A stretch of 64,000 nt of DNA, taken from contig CP053157.1 in NCBI GenBank assembly GCA_014607495.2, positions 2,232,001 through 2,296,000 of the forward strand, written 5' to 3'. The DNA is from Carposina sasakii (lineage: Eukaryota; Arthropoda; Insecta; Lepidoptera; Carposinidae). A program made the position numbers and the translations under genes. Every line of letters starts with the position of its first letter. Positions within the stretch are counted from its first letter, which is position 1. This document shows, one piece after another, positions 40,754 through 51,500 of this stretch. The notes beneath the pieces are model-generated. The model worked only from the letters and a program-made list of their open reading frames with translations. It did no database searches and was not told the DNA's origin.

Positions 40754-42854
40754 TCTAGTTCACTGAATTTGGCGGAATGCAAAGAAGTGCGGGACGTAAC
40801 ACTGCACTGTGATTGAAGATTGATTAGATTAGAATTGATTAGAACGAAACTATCTAAGTATCGATATTTATGCACTTTAAGCGATTTTTATTTTATCGAA
40901 ATCATTTTATTTTACATACATACATATTCACACTTCTGTTCAATTCAGATTAATTCAGATGATCTCTGCGATTGAATTCATGTTTGCTTGAGTTGACAGA
41001 ATTTTATTCCAATAACATTATGTAGGAAAACAACTACAAACGTCAATAAATTTCAGTACGAAATTTGATATCATACCAATTCGCCCCGTTTTACAGTACA
41101 CAATGTTTGCTATTATTTTTACCCAGCTGCGGCAAGGCCAAAAAGGTATAATAATTTTAGCAGACTATGTATGTATCTAATTTTATAGGTGTGTACTACA
41201 GCGGCTAAACTACCGAATTAATTTTTGTAAACGAGGTGTAAATCGATTTTTTACTATGGTCCGGGTGACAGACTACATTTTCTAATAAAAATATATATAC
41301 GTATCTACAAATGTACGAGTATATTACGGAATTTACAGCCAAAAAAGTAGGATGTTAAATGAAAGCAAATCCTGAGTTTAAAAATATAATAATAACACAG
41401 TCAATATTAATGCGTAAAGTGAAAACGTTGTGCACTAGTAATACTTTTAATTAAATAATATATCGAAATACTCTAATATGGCCAAACGACCATGAGGTGA
41501 CCACTTGATTCCGTTTCATAAAATAGCTCGTAGGCATGGTTTGGGAATTAACATTTTTTGTATGCAGTTACACAGTTAATGTATTCGGAAGTTCAAATCT
41601 CTGCAAACGGTGTTCGCCCACCACCGGTCCCTATACCCTCCACTGACCCTCGAATCGGACGACTAATGATTGTGATTACAGGCAACTATAGTCGCGATAA
41701 GAAACCACATCCCAGCACCTCGCATAAGAATATGTAGGTACATAGCTGATACTCCGAAAAACACTAGGATATAGTGAGTTTTTTTACTATTTTCTGCACT
41801 GTTTCGCCAGCACCTACGTTGCTTTGGATTCGGAACATTTCTTTGTTATTCGGCTATCCTCGGTTAATATTGTGCTGCGCTTGCTATAGAAAACATGATA
41901 TAGAAAATCTAATCTGAAGCAATAGCCTATTACGCTCGATAACTAGTTACTATAGCTGTCGATATTGTATTAAGGTTATTGCCCTAATAATTGGTTACTG
42001 TAACTGATTACAATTTGCAAATACCTAGAACTACGTCAATGCAACGTACTCGTACATTCGGATATGTAGACTTTGGTGGTGAAATTAAAACAGATTTCAC
42101 TGACGAATGCACCGGACCTGGAGAAGAACAATTTTTATTATGACAACTATATACATAAACGAAGTTTATAAAATTTATAAAAAAAAAGGTAATCAATATT
42201 TTCTCATACTATTTTGAAACTAGTGTATACTATTACGTCACATGTCACGTCATTTTAGTATGGAGAGCCGGTTACTCCATAACTGCTTTGTCATCGAAAC
42301 TACTAAATTACTATAAAATAAAATAAAATATTTTATTCTATTGTTATCGATACAAAGTCATTTACGTTATACATTCACTTCACTAGCTCACGACGTACTA
42401 TTACTGTTGACAGTGACAGTGACGTTGACATATGTAAGACAGTGACAACAATAGTAATTAATGTGTTGAGAAAAAGAGACGACATATTGTAGTGCGATTA
42501 TTGACCAGTATAAACTGATCTCCGCGTCCATTGAAAAAACATAAATAAGAAAATTTAATTTACTTACCGGTGAAATGTTATGACATCTTTTTTGTAACTT
42601 GACGTCTTAGCGTTCTTTCCACACCATTTCAAGGAACAATAACCCATGATGACACGGTTATTTAATGAAAAGTAATAAGTTTTAAAATAAAACAATGCAA
42701 TTTATATGCACGTGCGCACGTGTCATTAACTTGGTAACATACTGGGGCTAGCTTTCCGAGCGCGGAATTGTATACACCCCAGAAACAGTATGAGTGGCGC
42801 GCGTATCTTATCCTGTATGAGGTATCTTTAGGAGGTAATCTATGGCAATTCTAC
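40754..42854. other. Intergenic DNA with a family F copy, no gene seen
   Basis: A family F copy lies at about 41603-41713 (GTTCGCCCACCACCGGTCCC, GATAAGAAACCACATCCC). A dyad of ACTATTACTGTTGACAGTGA and GACAGTGACAACAATAGTAA lies at 42400-42455. No coding exon recognised. Confidence 0.55.
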
Positions 42855-43005
42855 AAAAAAAAAATGCAATCTAATAACTCAAATTTGGACCTTAATATCT
42901 TGGGAACCACACACTTCCCAGGTAGATATGCTTCCATGGAGAAAATATGTTCGTGATGATGAGAATCCGAATATTGGAAAACGTTGAAGACCAAAAAATA
43001 AAGTT
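42855..43005. mobile_element. MITE family B, partial copy
   Basis: ACTCAAATTTGGACCTTAAT, CACACACTTCCCAGGTAG, ATGCTTCCATGGAGAAAATA and AACGTTGAAGACCAAAAAA. The termini are not preserved. Confidence 0.65.
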
Positions 43006-43146
43006 GATATAACGTCCAATGATCTTTATGGAACTAATGAAACTGGAACCTCGGGCTATGGTATGATAGTTCCCAAAATATGCATCGAGATGCAGCCGAT
43101 GTATTCTAGTGAAGCCCCGCATCAGCAGAGTTCTTTAAGTACTGAA

Positions 43147-43255
43147 GGGTAAGCACGAACCTCTCGATAGTCCGTAACGCTATCGTCAAACTGTCAAATC
43201 ACATATATTTTGCTAGACGCCGCGTAAAAAGGCTTCGTGCTTACCCCAAGGTATC
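43147..43255. mobile_element. Short TIR element of about 109 bp
   Basis: GGGTAAGCACGAACC at the left pairs with CTTCGTGCTTACCCC at the right. A divergent relative may lie at 51777-51870 (GGGCAAGCATGAACC, AGCGTTACGGACTG). Confidence 0.6.
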
Positions 43256-43699
43256 TATCTAAGTATGTTACTGTTCAATAAAACATATACAATATTTTGT
43301 TCCATTTATTTATTTTATTGTAAACTCATACACATGATCTATCAACCGTTAATCATTAATTACAAACGGCATTACATCACAAAAATGAGACTTATTTACT
43401 AGATTTTAACTGTACTGTGAGGAGTTTCTTACATAAATAAATAATATTGCCAAACATAACTGATCAAAATCATTGGAAATCATTGAAAATATTACGATAC
43501 TGGTATTTTATGTGGCCCACCACTCACCACGTGCGACTTACTAACTGGTGAAAAGTGAGTATGATTTGCACACCTCTGCCCACCCCTTTGAGGGTTATTG
43601 GCGTGAAAAAATAAATTAACAGGCAAGAAAAAAAAAATACGCATAACAAATGCTGCCAATAATGTCACAGCAACTTAAAAGCTGCCTTTACACCAGAGA

Positions 43700-43816
43700 T
43701 GGGTTATGCTACGTTGCTAGGTATGCGTGTAACATCCACTAATCATGTTCATTGATCCATGATGTCAACGAATTTGATTGGCGGATATCAAACGCAACCA
43801 TAGCAACGTAGGCATA
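43700..43816. repeat. Small foldback repeat, family H, copy 2
   Basis: TGCTACGTTGCTA at the left pairs with TAGCAACGTAGGCATA at the right, with TTGATTGGCGGATATCAAAC inside. Related to 7400-7510. Confidence 0.55.
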
Positions 43817-46295
43817 CTAGATTCCATATTTAATCAAGGTAAAATTTGAAAATACCCTCACAACACAGAAAAAACGGCCGACAACTATATACATATTATA
43901 TATTCGGGCGCACCATAATTGACTTTAAAAGAAAAAATGCATTCAGCAACAAAAGAATCTATATTAAAAAAATATATTAAAAACAAAACTTGCTATTCTA
44001 AATCAAAGTATAAACATAAACTAAAAATATTTCAACCATAGACTAAATAGCTAGCTGAAATAAAGCAGGAGGAAAATCAACAAAAAATATGGCACACTAT
44101 TCCAAAAAAGGCAGTGGTGTTCTATTTTAAGCTTCACAATGGTAACTTTTACTAAAATAAAAAATAAAGATAAAAGGAGTTTTTTTTACAATTAGCTAGA
44201 CAAATATTTGACCGCCATCGTGCCTGATGTTAAGCAAGATGCGGCTAGTATGGTACATGTTTGCCTAGAAAGTGCCTATTCACTCTAGCTCTAGTTGATT
44301 AAATTTAGACCACTCTCTTTATTAAAATTAGCCCGTACATGTCATGACACCATTCCCTTGACATAATTTACATCCTGCTTATACGATAACAACTAAGATT
44401 ACAAATAGTGTGCATTAATTACATTGAAAATGGTGTAATAATTTATCACGTAAGATATAGTATATTTTTATTGCATTTATTGATACGAAAGCGCGACAAG
44501 AATCAATTGAAACTCACTGGCGGCGCTACTTGCTATGGCAAATAGTCAAATAACAAGCCTTTAAGTTTAGTTCCACTACAAGACACATTCATATTGATCC
44601 TTATCGCACTTATACATATTACCTTGTTCATAATTTTGTACATGTCTGCCCGTGGGTATCGCACGAGGCGATTAAGGGTTTCCGGGAGGTGGGCAGCAGC
44701 GCCTCCCGTGTTGACAACATAGTCCAAAATACAAACTGTGGTCACCAACCCGCCTGCCAACGTGGTGACTATGGGGCAAATGCCCCCCATGGCAGTCTTG
44801 TGGCGTGCCCCGGGGGAGGCCTACGTCCAGCAGTGGACTGCAATAGGCTGATGATAATCATGAATTTTGTACATACCATTATATGAAAACTTCTTGGCTT
44901 TCATAACTAGTATTCCAAAACCTAGTTAGACAGACAAGAACGCGTTTGTCAGAATTTTATGAGTTCTAAATTATCTTACACTATGGTCGCATGAATGTAG
45001 TATGTTTGTGCTCGAAAAGTGTCGATGGGCTACATGCCATGTTGGAGTTAAGGTCATAAGTGTAGTATACGTGTGATTTTGCACACATTTGCCCAACCTT
45101 TTTGAGGATAATTAATATGTGTGCACTAAATTATGAACAAGGTACATCTTAACACACACTTTCCAAAAACCAACACGTTTTGTGTTTATTGAGCGAACAC
45201 AATCGCTCTCAGTCTTCAAGGAAAAGTAATGATAATTCACAAAAAGTATTCGTAAAATAGCTACATTCGAAATGAGAGATTACCCAAAACAGCGGATAGA
45301 TCAGGCTTATTATTAATGAGATGCGTTATTATCTGATAGTTGCCATTAGAGAAAATAAGATTTTTTTGAGCTGCGATATTCATAAAAGATTATTCACATC
45401 ATATCTTATCTGAGCCGTATATTCACATCATATCTTATCTGAGCCGTATAGCGTAGTAAACATTTGTAAAAAGTTATTGAGAGATATGACATGAATCACC
45501 CTTGAAAAAAAGTATACAAAAGTTTTGTACACATATCACTATGGCAACACTAAAACCATTTAAAACGAAATACTTCTTCATGTGCGTAACAACTGATATT
45601 ATTTCTTGGAAATGCATTGCAAATGTTTGTTCTGTCCTTTGTTCTGTGGCAACAAAAATATAATAAACATAGAATATTTTCACCGCTAAATATCTAACTT
45701 ACGAGCCTAACTTAAAATCTTAGACACTAAACAATATTAATGTTAAATTATGCATTATCTTTGGCGAATACACTGCTTATGGTACCGTACAACTTATATG
45801 AGATAACTAAATACATACATAGATTAGAAAAAAACTTACGAACATCGTTGTAAAGTCTCACAAAATTGCCTACAATAATACTGAATACAATATGTCCAAC
45901 AGTGTTTACAAAACTGGTACCTCCGCTTAAACTATTACAAAATGTACACATAAATAACAAAGCAACTGCTCGTAAAGGATTCACCTAGTTCGTGAGAGAA
46001 CAGTGCCGTAAGGAATTATCACATGCGAATCGTTCAAATCGAGCATGGGTTGACAATCTAATACAATGTAGTTGCAAATTTAGGTTCGCGAACATGTTTT
46101 TCTGCGAACGTGCAACATTCTCAGATACATTTACAATGAAATATGTCCTTAAACCTCCAAACAACATGTGTGTTAGTTGTGTTAAAAATGTTTTAGTACA
46201 TCATAACTAAAATAATGTTCTAACAATTAAGAAACAAGCCTGCAAGCCTAGCATGGCCTGCGAAACACGATATGATAAACCGATTTATCGACATT
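43817..46295. other. Intergenic DNA, no gene seen
   Basis: AT-rich. About 44655-44865 is a GC-richer LINE-tail-like fragment (GGAGGCCTACGTCCAGCAGT ahead of GGCTGATGATAATCATG), compare 61405-61460. A perfect 29-bp tandem duplication (ATTCACATCATATCTTATCT...) lies at 45392-45420 and 45421-45449. Confidence 0.55.
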
Positions 46296-46389
46296 TAGCC
46301 TGTCAAAATACGATAAATATAGCCGCCATGTTGAATTTTGTATAGAGACGATACGATATCCACGAGGCGTGGTCATGCTAGGGGGGCAG
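46296..46389 (+). repeat. Dispersed repeat, family C, copy 3
   Basis: TAGCCTGTCAAAATACGATA through GACGATACGATATCCACG to CATGCTAGGGGGGCAG. Same boundaries as 1529-1622. Confidence 0.78.
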
Positions 46390-48110
46390 GTCAACATTGT
46401 TACGTTTTAGAGTACAACGAGACTTTGCTTTTATAGTTCCAGTAAATTATATTAGAAATAAATACAAGAGATAATTTAAAATATTTTTGTTCAAAATAGG
46501 AAATTACACATATTTTGTATAAGTCACCCATGTTTTATTAAAACTAATTTTCTCAGGTTAATCGAATCCTAGATATATTACCTATATTTGTGGTGTTATT
46601 ATAGTTAGGGTAGTAATTTTAATATTTTAGTAGGTACTAAGTAAGTTTTTTTTCGAATGGCAGTTTTATATTTTGTAAAAAGTTCCGAATTAATGAATCT
46701 ACCAATTCCACATTTTTTTTCTAATTCAACACACGCTGGAATGCTTCAATATTGGTTAATTTTCCACTAGTAATAATTATTATTTAAAAAGAGCACTAAT
46801 TTATTATGTACATTAGGTCCACGCTATTTTTCTATTTAAAAACGCATTGAGCCACCTATCATAATATTTTACACATAACCCTTTAAAGCACTACTCCGAA
46901 AAAGATTCCAAATAAGTTATAAATTTTGACAAAATCTTTCTAAATAATACCTCATTAATTTACAATTACAAAAATCGCACAAAACATGTTGAATATTACA
47001 TAGATAACATAGAGATTTCGTATAGATTACCATCAAACCGCTACAATTAGGCTTCAAGCCGTGCTACTTTTCATTGTCATAAATACCTAAAATGCCAATT
47101 CATACATACAAAATGTAATAATGGCATTCACACCTCTATGGAGGAACAAGTTACTTCCATTATCCGGTAATTTCATATACCTATTAACAGCCCGTGCCAG
47201 TCCTAACTGAGTTAGAAACAATAGACTATTTGACAAACATGGCGACATCTATTGAGTATATCTGAAAAACTACGACAAAGTTTCACTAGATGTCGCTGTA
47301 AAATGCACTTTCAACAAGCATTGTTTCTCAAACTCGGCCTAGGATATCAGAGGTCTTCTTAAACTACATTGAGCGAACACCAAGTCACAAAACACAGTCC
47401 AATCTCTGTGAAAGTCAGTCTAGAGAAATCTAATCTTCCACAGTTAAGAAGTCGTATCGTATGTAAAGAAGAATTAATTGGTCTTTTACTGCTTCATTCC
47501 ACAGCCTTTTTATGGACATTTTATGAAAAACAGACGAAAGAAACTGCATAAATAAACATGCAGATAGACAGAAAAATCAGCCGCGAAAAGATAAAACAGA
47601 CTAGAAACAATAGGCCACAGACAATGTCATCACTGTATACAAAAATGTCGACTACAAAAAAGTTGTGCAGCAAAACGTCCGTATGTAAATCATCACAAAA
47701 AAACACTGCCTAAAATTAGAGTCGCTTTCGAAAAAAACACGTACAAAATATTAGACCAGTATTCACGTATATTACAAAAGATTTGAGCAATCTCGTGTAA
47801 ACTGAGTTCAATAGTCACTCGTAACACCGCTATGCTGCTCATAGCGAGTATCCGAGTCACACTTTTTGAAACTTATAGGTAATTGTGGAGTTTATAAACA
47901 CCTATTTGAAGCAACTCTCTCATCTATACCCTCATAATTGGTCATAAGTGGCACCATGTGGCTCTGCCTACCCCGTAAGAGAAAAAGGCGTGATTATATG
48001 TATGTATGTATTTGAATGTTATATGTCTATATCTGTTTCATTTCATTTAACGTCCTCAAACTCAAGTTAGACAAAGACAGTTTTTTCATTCGCTCTTACT
48101 CATACAACTA
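46390..48110. other. Intergenic DNA downstream of tweety, no gene seen
   Basis: AT-rich. It includes the tail half of a family D SINE at 47925-48012 (ATACCCTCATAATTGGTCAT to a TATG tail). No exon recognised on either strand. Confidence 0.55.
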
Positions 48111-48118
48111 TCATATGT

Positions 48119-48134
48119 TGCCTTTATTTATTTC
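48119..48134 (-). promoter_or_regulatory. Candidate polyadenylation signal of the long tweety isoform
   Basis: TTTATTTATTT on the + strand gives overlapping AATAAA signals on the - strand about 100 bp after the long-isoform stop codon. Position-based inference. Confidence 0.4.
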
Positions 48135-48233
48135 CAAAGAAGCTCATGAGATTTATAAGATACATATTTACCTCAACCAATAACTCGTTTCAAATAGGCT
48201 TTACCAACTCCATCTACCGTCAACCTCATCGCA

Positions 48234-48589
48234 CTAGAGTTCGGTGACCGCATACAGATCCCTCTGATCCGGCTGCGGCCTGTCAGGCCGTCTGCGATGC
48301 GTCGTATTAGTATGCTGACCTTGCTGTTGACGCCTCGGCCGTTGCAGCGACCTATACTCCAAAGCTGCAGCGGAGAGCGGTTGTGGCTCCGTGCGACGCT
48401 GCGGGCGGACTGTGGCGTACTTGTCGTTGGAAGGGGGCGGGGCGTTCGCGGGGGCCGGGGAGGGGGAGAACGTGGCGAGGGGCGGGGCGGGGGCGGCGGG
48501 GGCGGCGGGGCGCGGGCGCTGCGCGCGCGGACCGAACGACGCGTATTTCGGGTCGAAGCGGTTCAGGCTTGTGTTGCGCGCTGTTTGAC
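48234..48589 (-). CDS. tty: tweety alternative last exon, long isoform
   Basis: Acceptor TTCCCGCAG at 48590. The first two bases complete the codon left by exon 11. It encodes 117 residues: NTSLNRFDPKYASFGPRAQ, a Pro/Ala-rich stretch, NDKYATVRPQRRTEPQP, a Gln/Arg-rich stretch, and a conserved-looking end RDLYAVTEL with TAG at 48234. Tyr-containing KYA and EYRSL motifs suggest a signalling tail, which is inference. Confidence 0.85.
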
Positions 48590-51500
48590 CTGCGGGAAAT
48601 TTGAAATTGGAAACAATATTCGCAAACTTCACAACACATTTGATTTGAATGGGGCTGCCTTTCCACCAGAGATATGAAAGATGAAAGAAATACACCAATA
48701 GCATGTGAATCATGTAAATGCATCCGTAGCAACGTAGCGTAGCATAGCACACCGTTAGCTTTGGTTTCCTAGAATAGCGGCCGTATTTACGAAAATACAC
48801 GTCCTCTTACGGTGTTCAACATTAGAAAAGTTCCTTCCACGCCACGCACCTCTATCATCATAGCTTAACCACCTATCTCATAGCTGTGGTAACATAAGCT
48901 CCACGTTGGACACCACTGTATGCTTCTATCTTTACCCATAGCAACGAGTAATCCAAGATTTTACGAGCATATATCCAGACTAGACATTATCCATAATTTC
49001 GATCAACTAAAGCAGTTAGTAATGTATTATACATAACATCACAGCTCTAAGGCGAATGCTTGCTTGCATTGAGTAAACATTGGCGCCCAACGTGGGACCG
49101 CAGTTAGCCTATAACATTTGTGTATTTGTGCTATTCTAATGTATCTGTAGGCGGCATAACATTTCATTTTCATAAGGTTCAAATATTTCATTAATTTTCA
49201 TTCGGTAGTTTTTGCTTAAAAAATATCCCAACTTTGAACATCTATAAAAATGATTTAATGAACGAATGAACTAATTTGATAATCGAATGATTGAATGAAC
49301 ATATTATTTACCATAGGTCTCGTTCGCGCCGCCGCCAGGCCGTGCTCAGTAGAAGTCATTACTCTCCAGCGTCTTGCACTGCTTGCTGAGAGTGGCGTAT
49401 TTACCTATACAAAGAGAAAACAATGAAAACTTAAAGTATTCATTTATAAGTGACATTTTAGCACTAGTAGGTTAGGTATTTGCAATACGAAACGGCTATG
49501 TAGCATGCAATAACCACATGCGCCCCCCCCCCTGAATCGTTGATTTTAGGCAGCACCTTGCGGAGATACAAGCGTTGTCAAGCATTGTTAACTGACCGAA
49601 TGCTTACGATGCCTGAGAATTGCCGAGCCTGCCCGAGCGATACCGAGCCAGAACAAACGTCTCTAAGCGTCGCCGAACATGCCCGAGCATCTCCGAGCCT
49701 AATCGATCATCTTTGAGCAGCTCCAAGTATGCCCGGGTTGCCGAGCCAGTCCGAGCGTCTCCGAGCGTCATCTAACATCTCCGAGCGTCAATGAGTATCT
49801 CAGAATCATTGTCCGAGCGTCTCCGAGCGTCGCCAAACCTGCCCGAAGAACTCCGAGCGTCCCCGAGCATCTCCGAGCGTCACCAAATCTATCCGAACGT
49901 TGTCGATGGTTCCCGAGCGTCACCAAACCTATCCGAACATTGCCGAGCGTCCCCGAACATTTCCGAACGTCCCCGAGCGCCCCCGAGACACACTACGTAC
50001 CGTTGTGCGGAGCGCGGCCGAGCGTGTGCGCGCCGCTCATGGCCGCCGCCTGCGCCGCGCCGCCCGCGCCGCGCCCGAGCGTCGCCGAGCCCGACATGCG
50101 CGCGCGCGGCGCCGCCACGCTGCAACAATACAACATACAGTTATTACATCGGTTGACGTTACAGGGATTACGTGGTGGAGAAAACAAAGACAATTGGGGC
50201 CACCGTTTTAGCGCTCACCAGTAGAAGCCACCGTACTGACACAGTGTTAGAAAACTGGTCTCTATAAAAGCGCCTAGTGCGGGGCAGAATGCGGGAGGCG
50301 GCACTACAGTCGCCGCCGGGGCGCGGAGGCGGCACTAAGCCGGAGAGTACTCACGCGGGCCGCTCGCGCTCGGCCAGGTCCATCAGCTGCACGGCGGCGC
50401 TGTACGAGGGCGGCTTGCCGTTGGGGAAGGCGGGCGCGCGGGGCAGGGTGCGGGAGGCGGCACTACTGTTCCCGCTGGACAGGAACGGCGCTTGCTCCTC
50501 GCCGGAACCGCTACGTCTGCCAATATAACACAGTGTAAGGATCTTGAGCGTTAAGATTCCATATGCAGCGCTGTCTCTAAATTTAAATAAAACATGGCAT
50601 TAAGATTAATACATTTGGTCACAACAATAGATGCATTTTCAAACGTAAACGTACTTGGTATTGATGTAGATCCAGGCGTGCGAGTCGACGAGTACAATGG
50701 CGGTGAACAGGAAGCCGGCGGCGATGGCCGCTAGCAGTTGAAGCGATAATGCCTGAAATTAAAAAAATTAAAATAAATTTTTGCTAGGGCCTCGAATTCA
50801 CCGAGATTTGCCAGTGACAGGCCCTTTTCACATATTCGACATATCACAAACTACCGTTTTACCGTACAATTCCGATGGATGATGGAGGTAGTTACTATGT
50901 GTATGACCACATTTTCTGATTCACACAGGCTGCTCGCGCGCCGGCGCACTACACACACACCTGCAGACCGGCGTCGCAGGCTGCTCGCGCGCCGGCGCAC
51001 TACACACACACCTGCAGACCGGCGTCGCAGGCTGCTCGCGCGCCGGGGCACTACACACACACCTGCAGACCGGCGTCGCAGGCTGCTCGCGCGCCGGCGC
51101 ACTACACACACACCTGCAGACCGGCGTCGCAGGCTGCTCGCGCGCCGGGGCACTACACACACACCTGCAGACCGGCGTCGCAGGCTGCTCGCGCGCCGGC
51201 CACGAAGTACGCGCGCGCCATGCGACACTCCAGCGCACCACTCAGCGACACGAGCGCGCGCTCCGCCTCGCCTGTGCCCGCGCCTAGCGCGCCCAGCGCC
51301 GGCTGCAGACCTAAACACGATAAGGAGATTTATAAGATGACGTATTGTGGCATAATATGGCATGTAAAGTAGCGTGCGTAAAAATAATACATGAATCAGG
51401 TAAAAAGACGTAAGGTTACAGTAATACCATAATACAACGCATGTGACGTAATATATCAGATAAGTCATAATATAGCTCATTTAACGTTGCGTTACAGATG

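Noticed and set aside
48297..48677. + strand frames in the GC-rich region
   Set aside because: Antisense of the Pro/Ala-rich last exon of tweety; glycine/arginine strings follow from the GC-rich complement.
49791..50156. Overlapping open frames in the CCGAGCG minisatellite
   Set aside because: Low-complexity repeat translation; the coding strand here is the - strand tweety exon 11.
50928..51200. CRISPR-like array
   Set aside because: Units are contiguous 51-bp tandem copies with no variable spacers, in a eukaryotic intron.
50851..51480. Long open frames on both strands over the 51-bp repeats (209 codons on -, 153 codons on +)
   Set aside because: The unit length is a multiple of three, so any frame open in one unit is open in all. 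The real tweety exon 8 uses a different frame and is fixed by phase and conservation.
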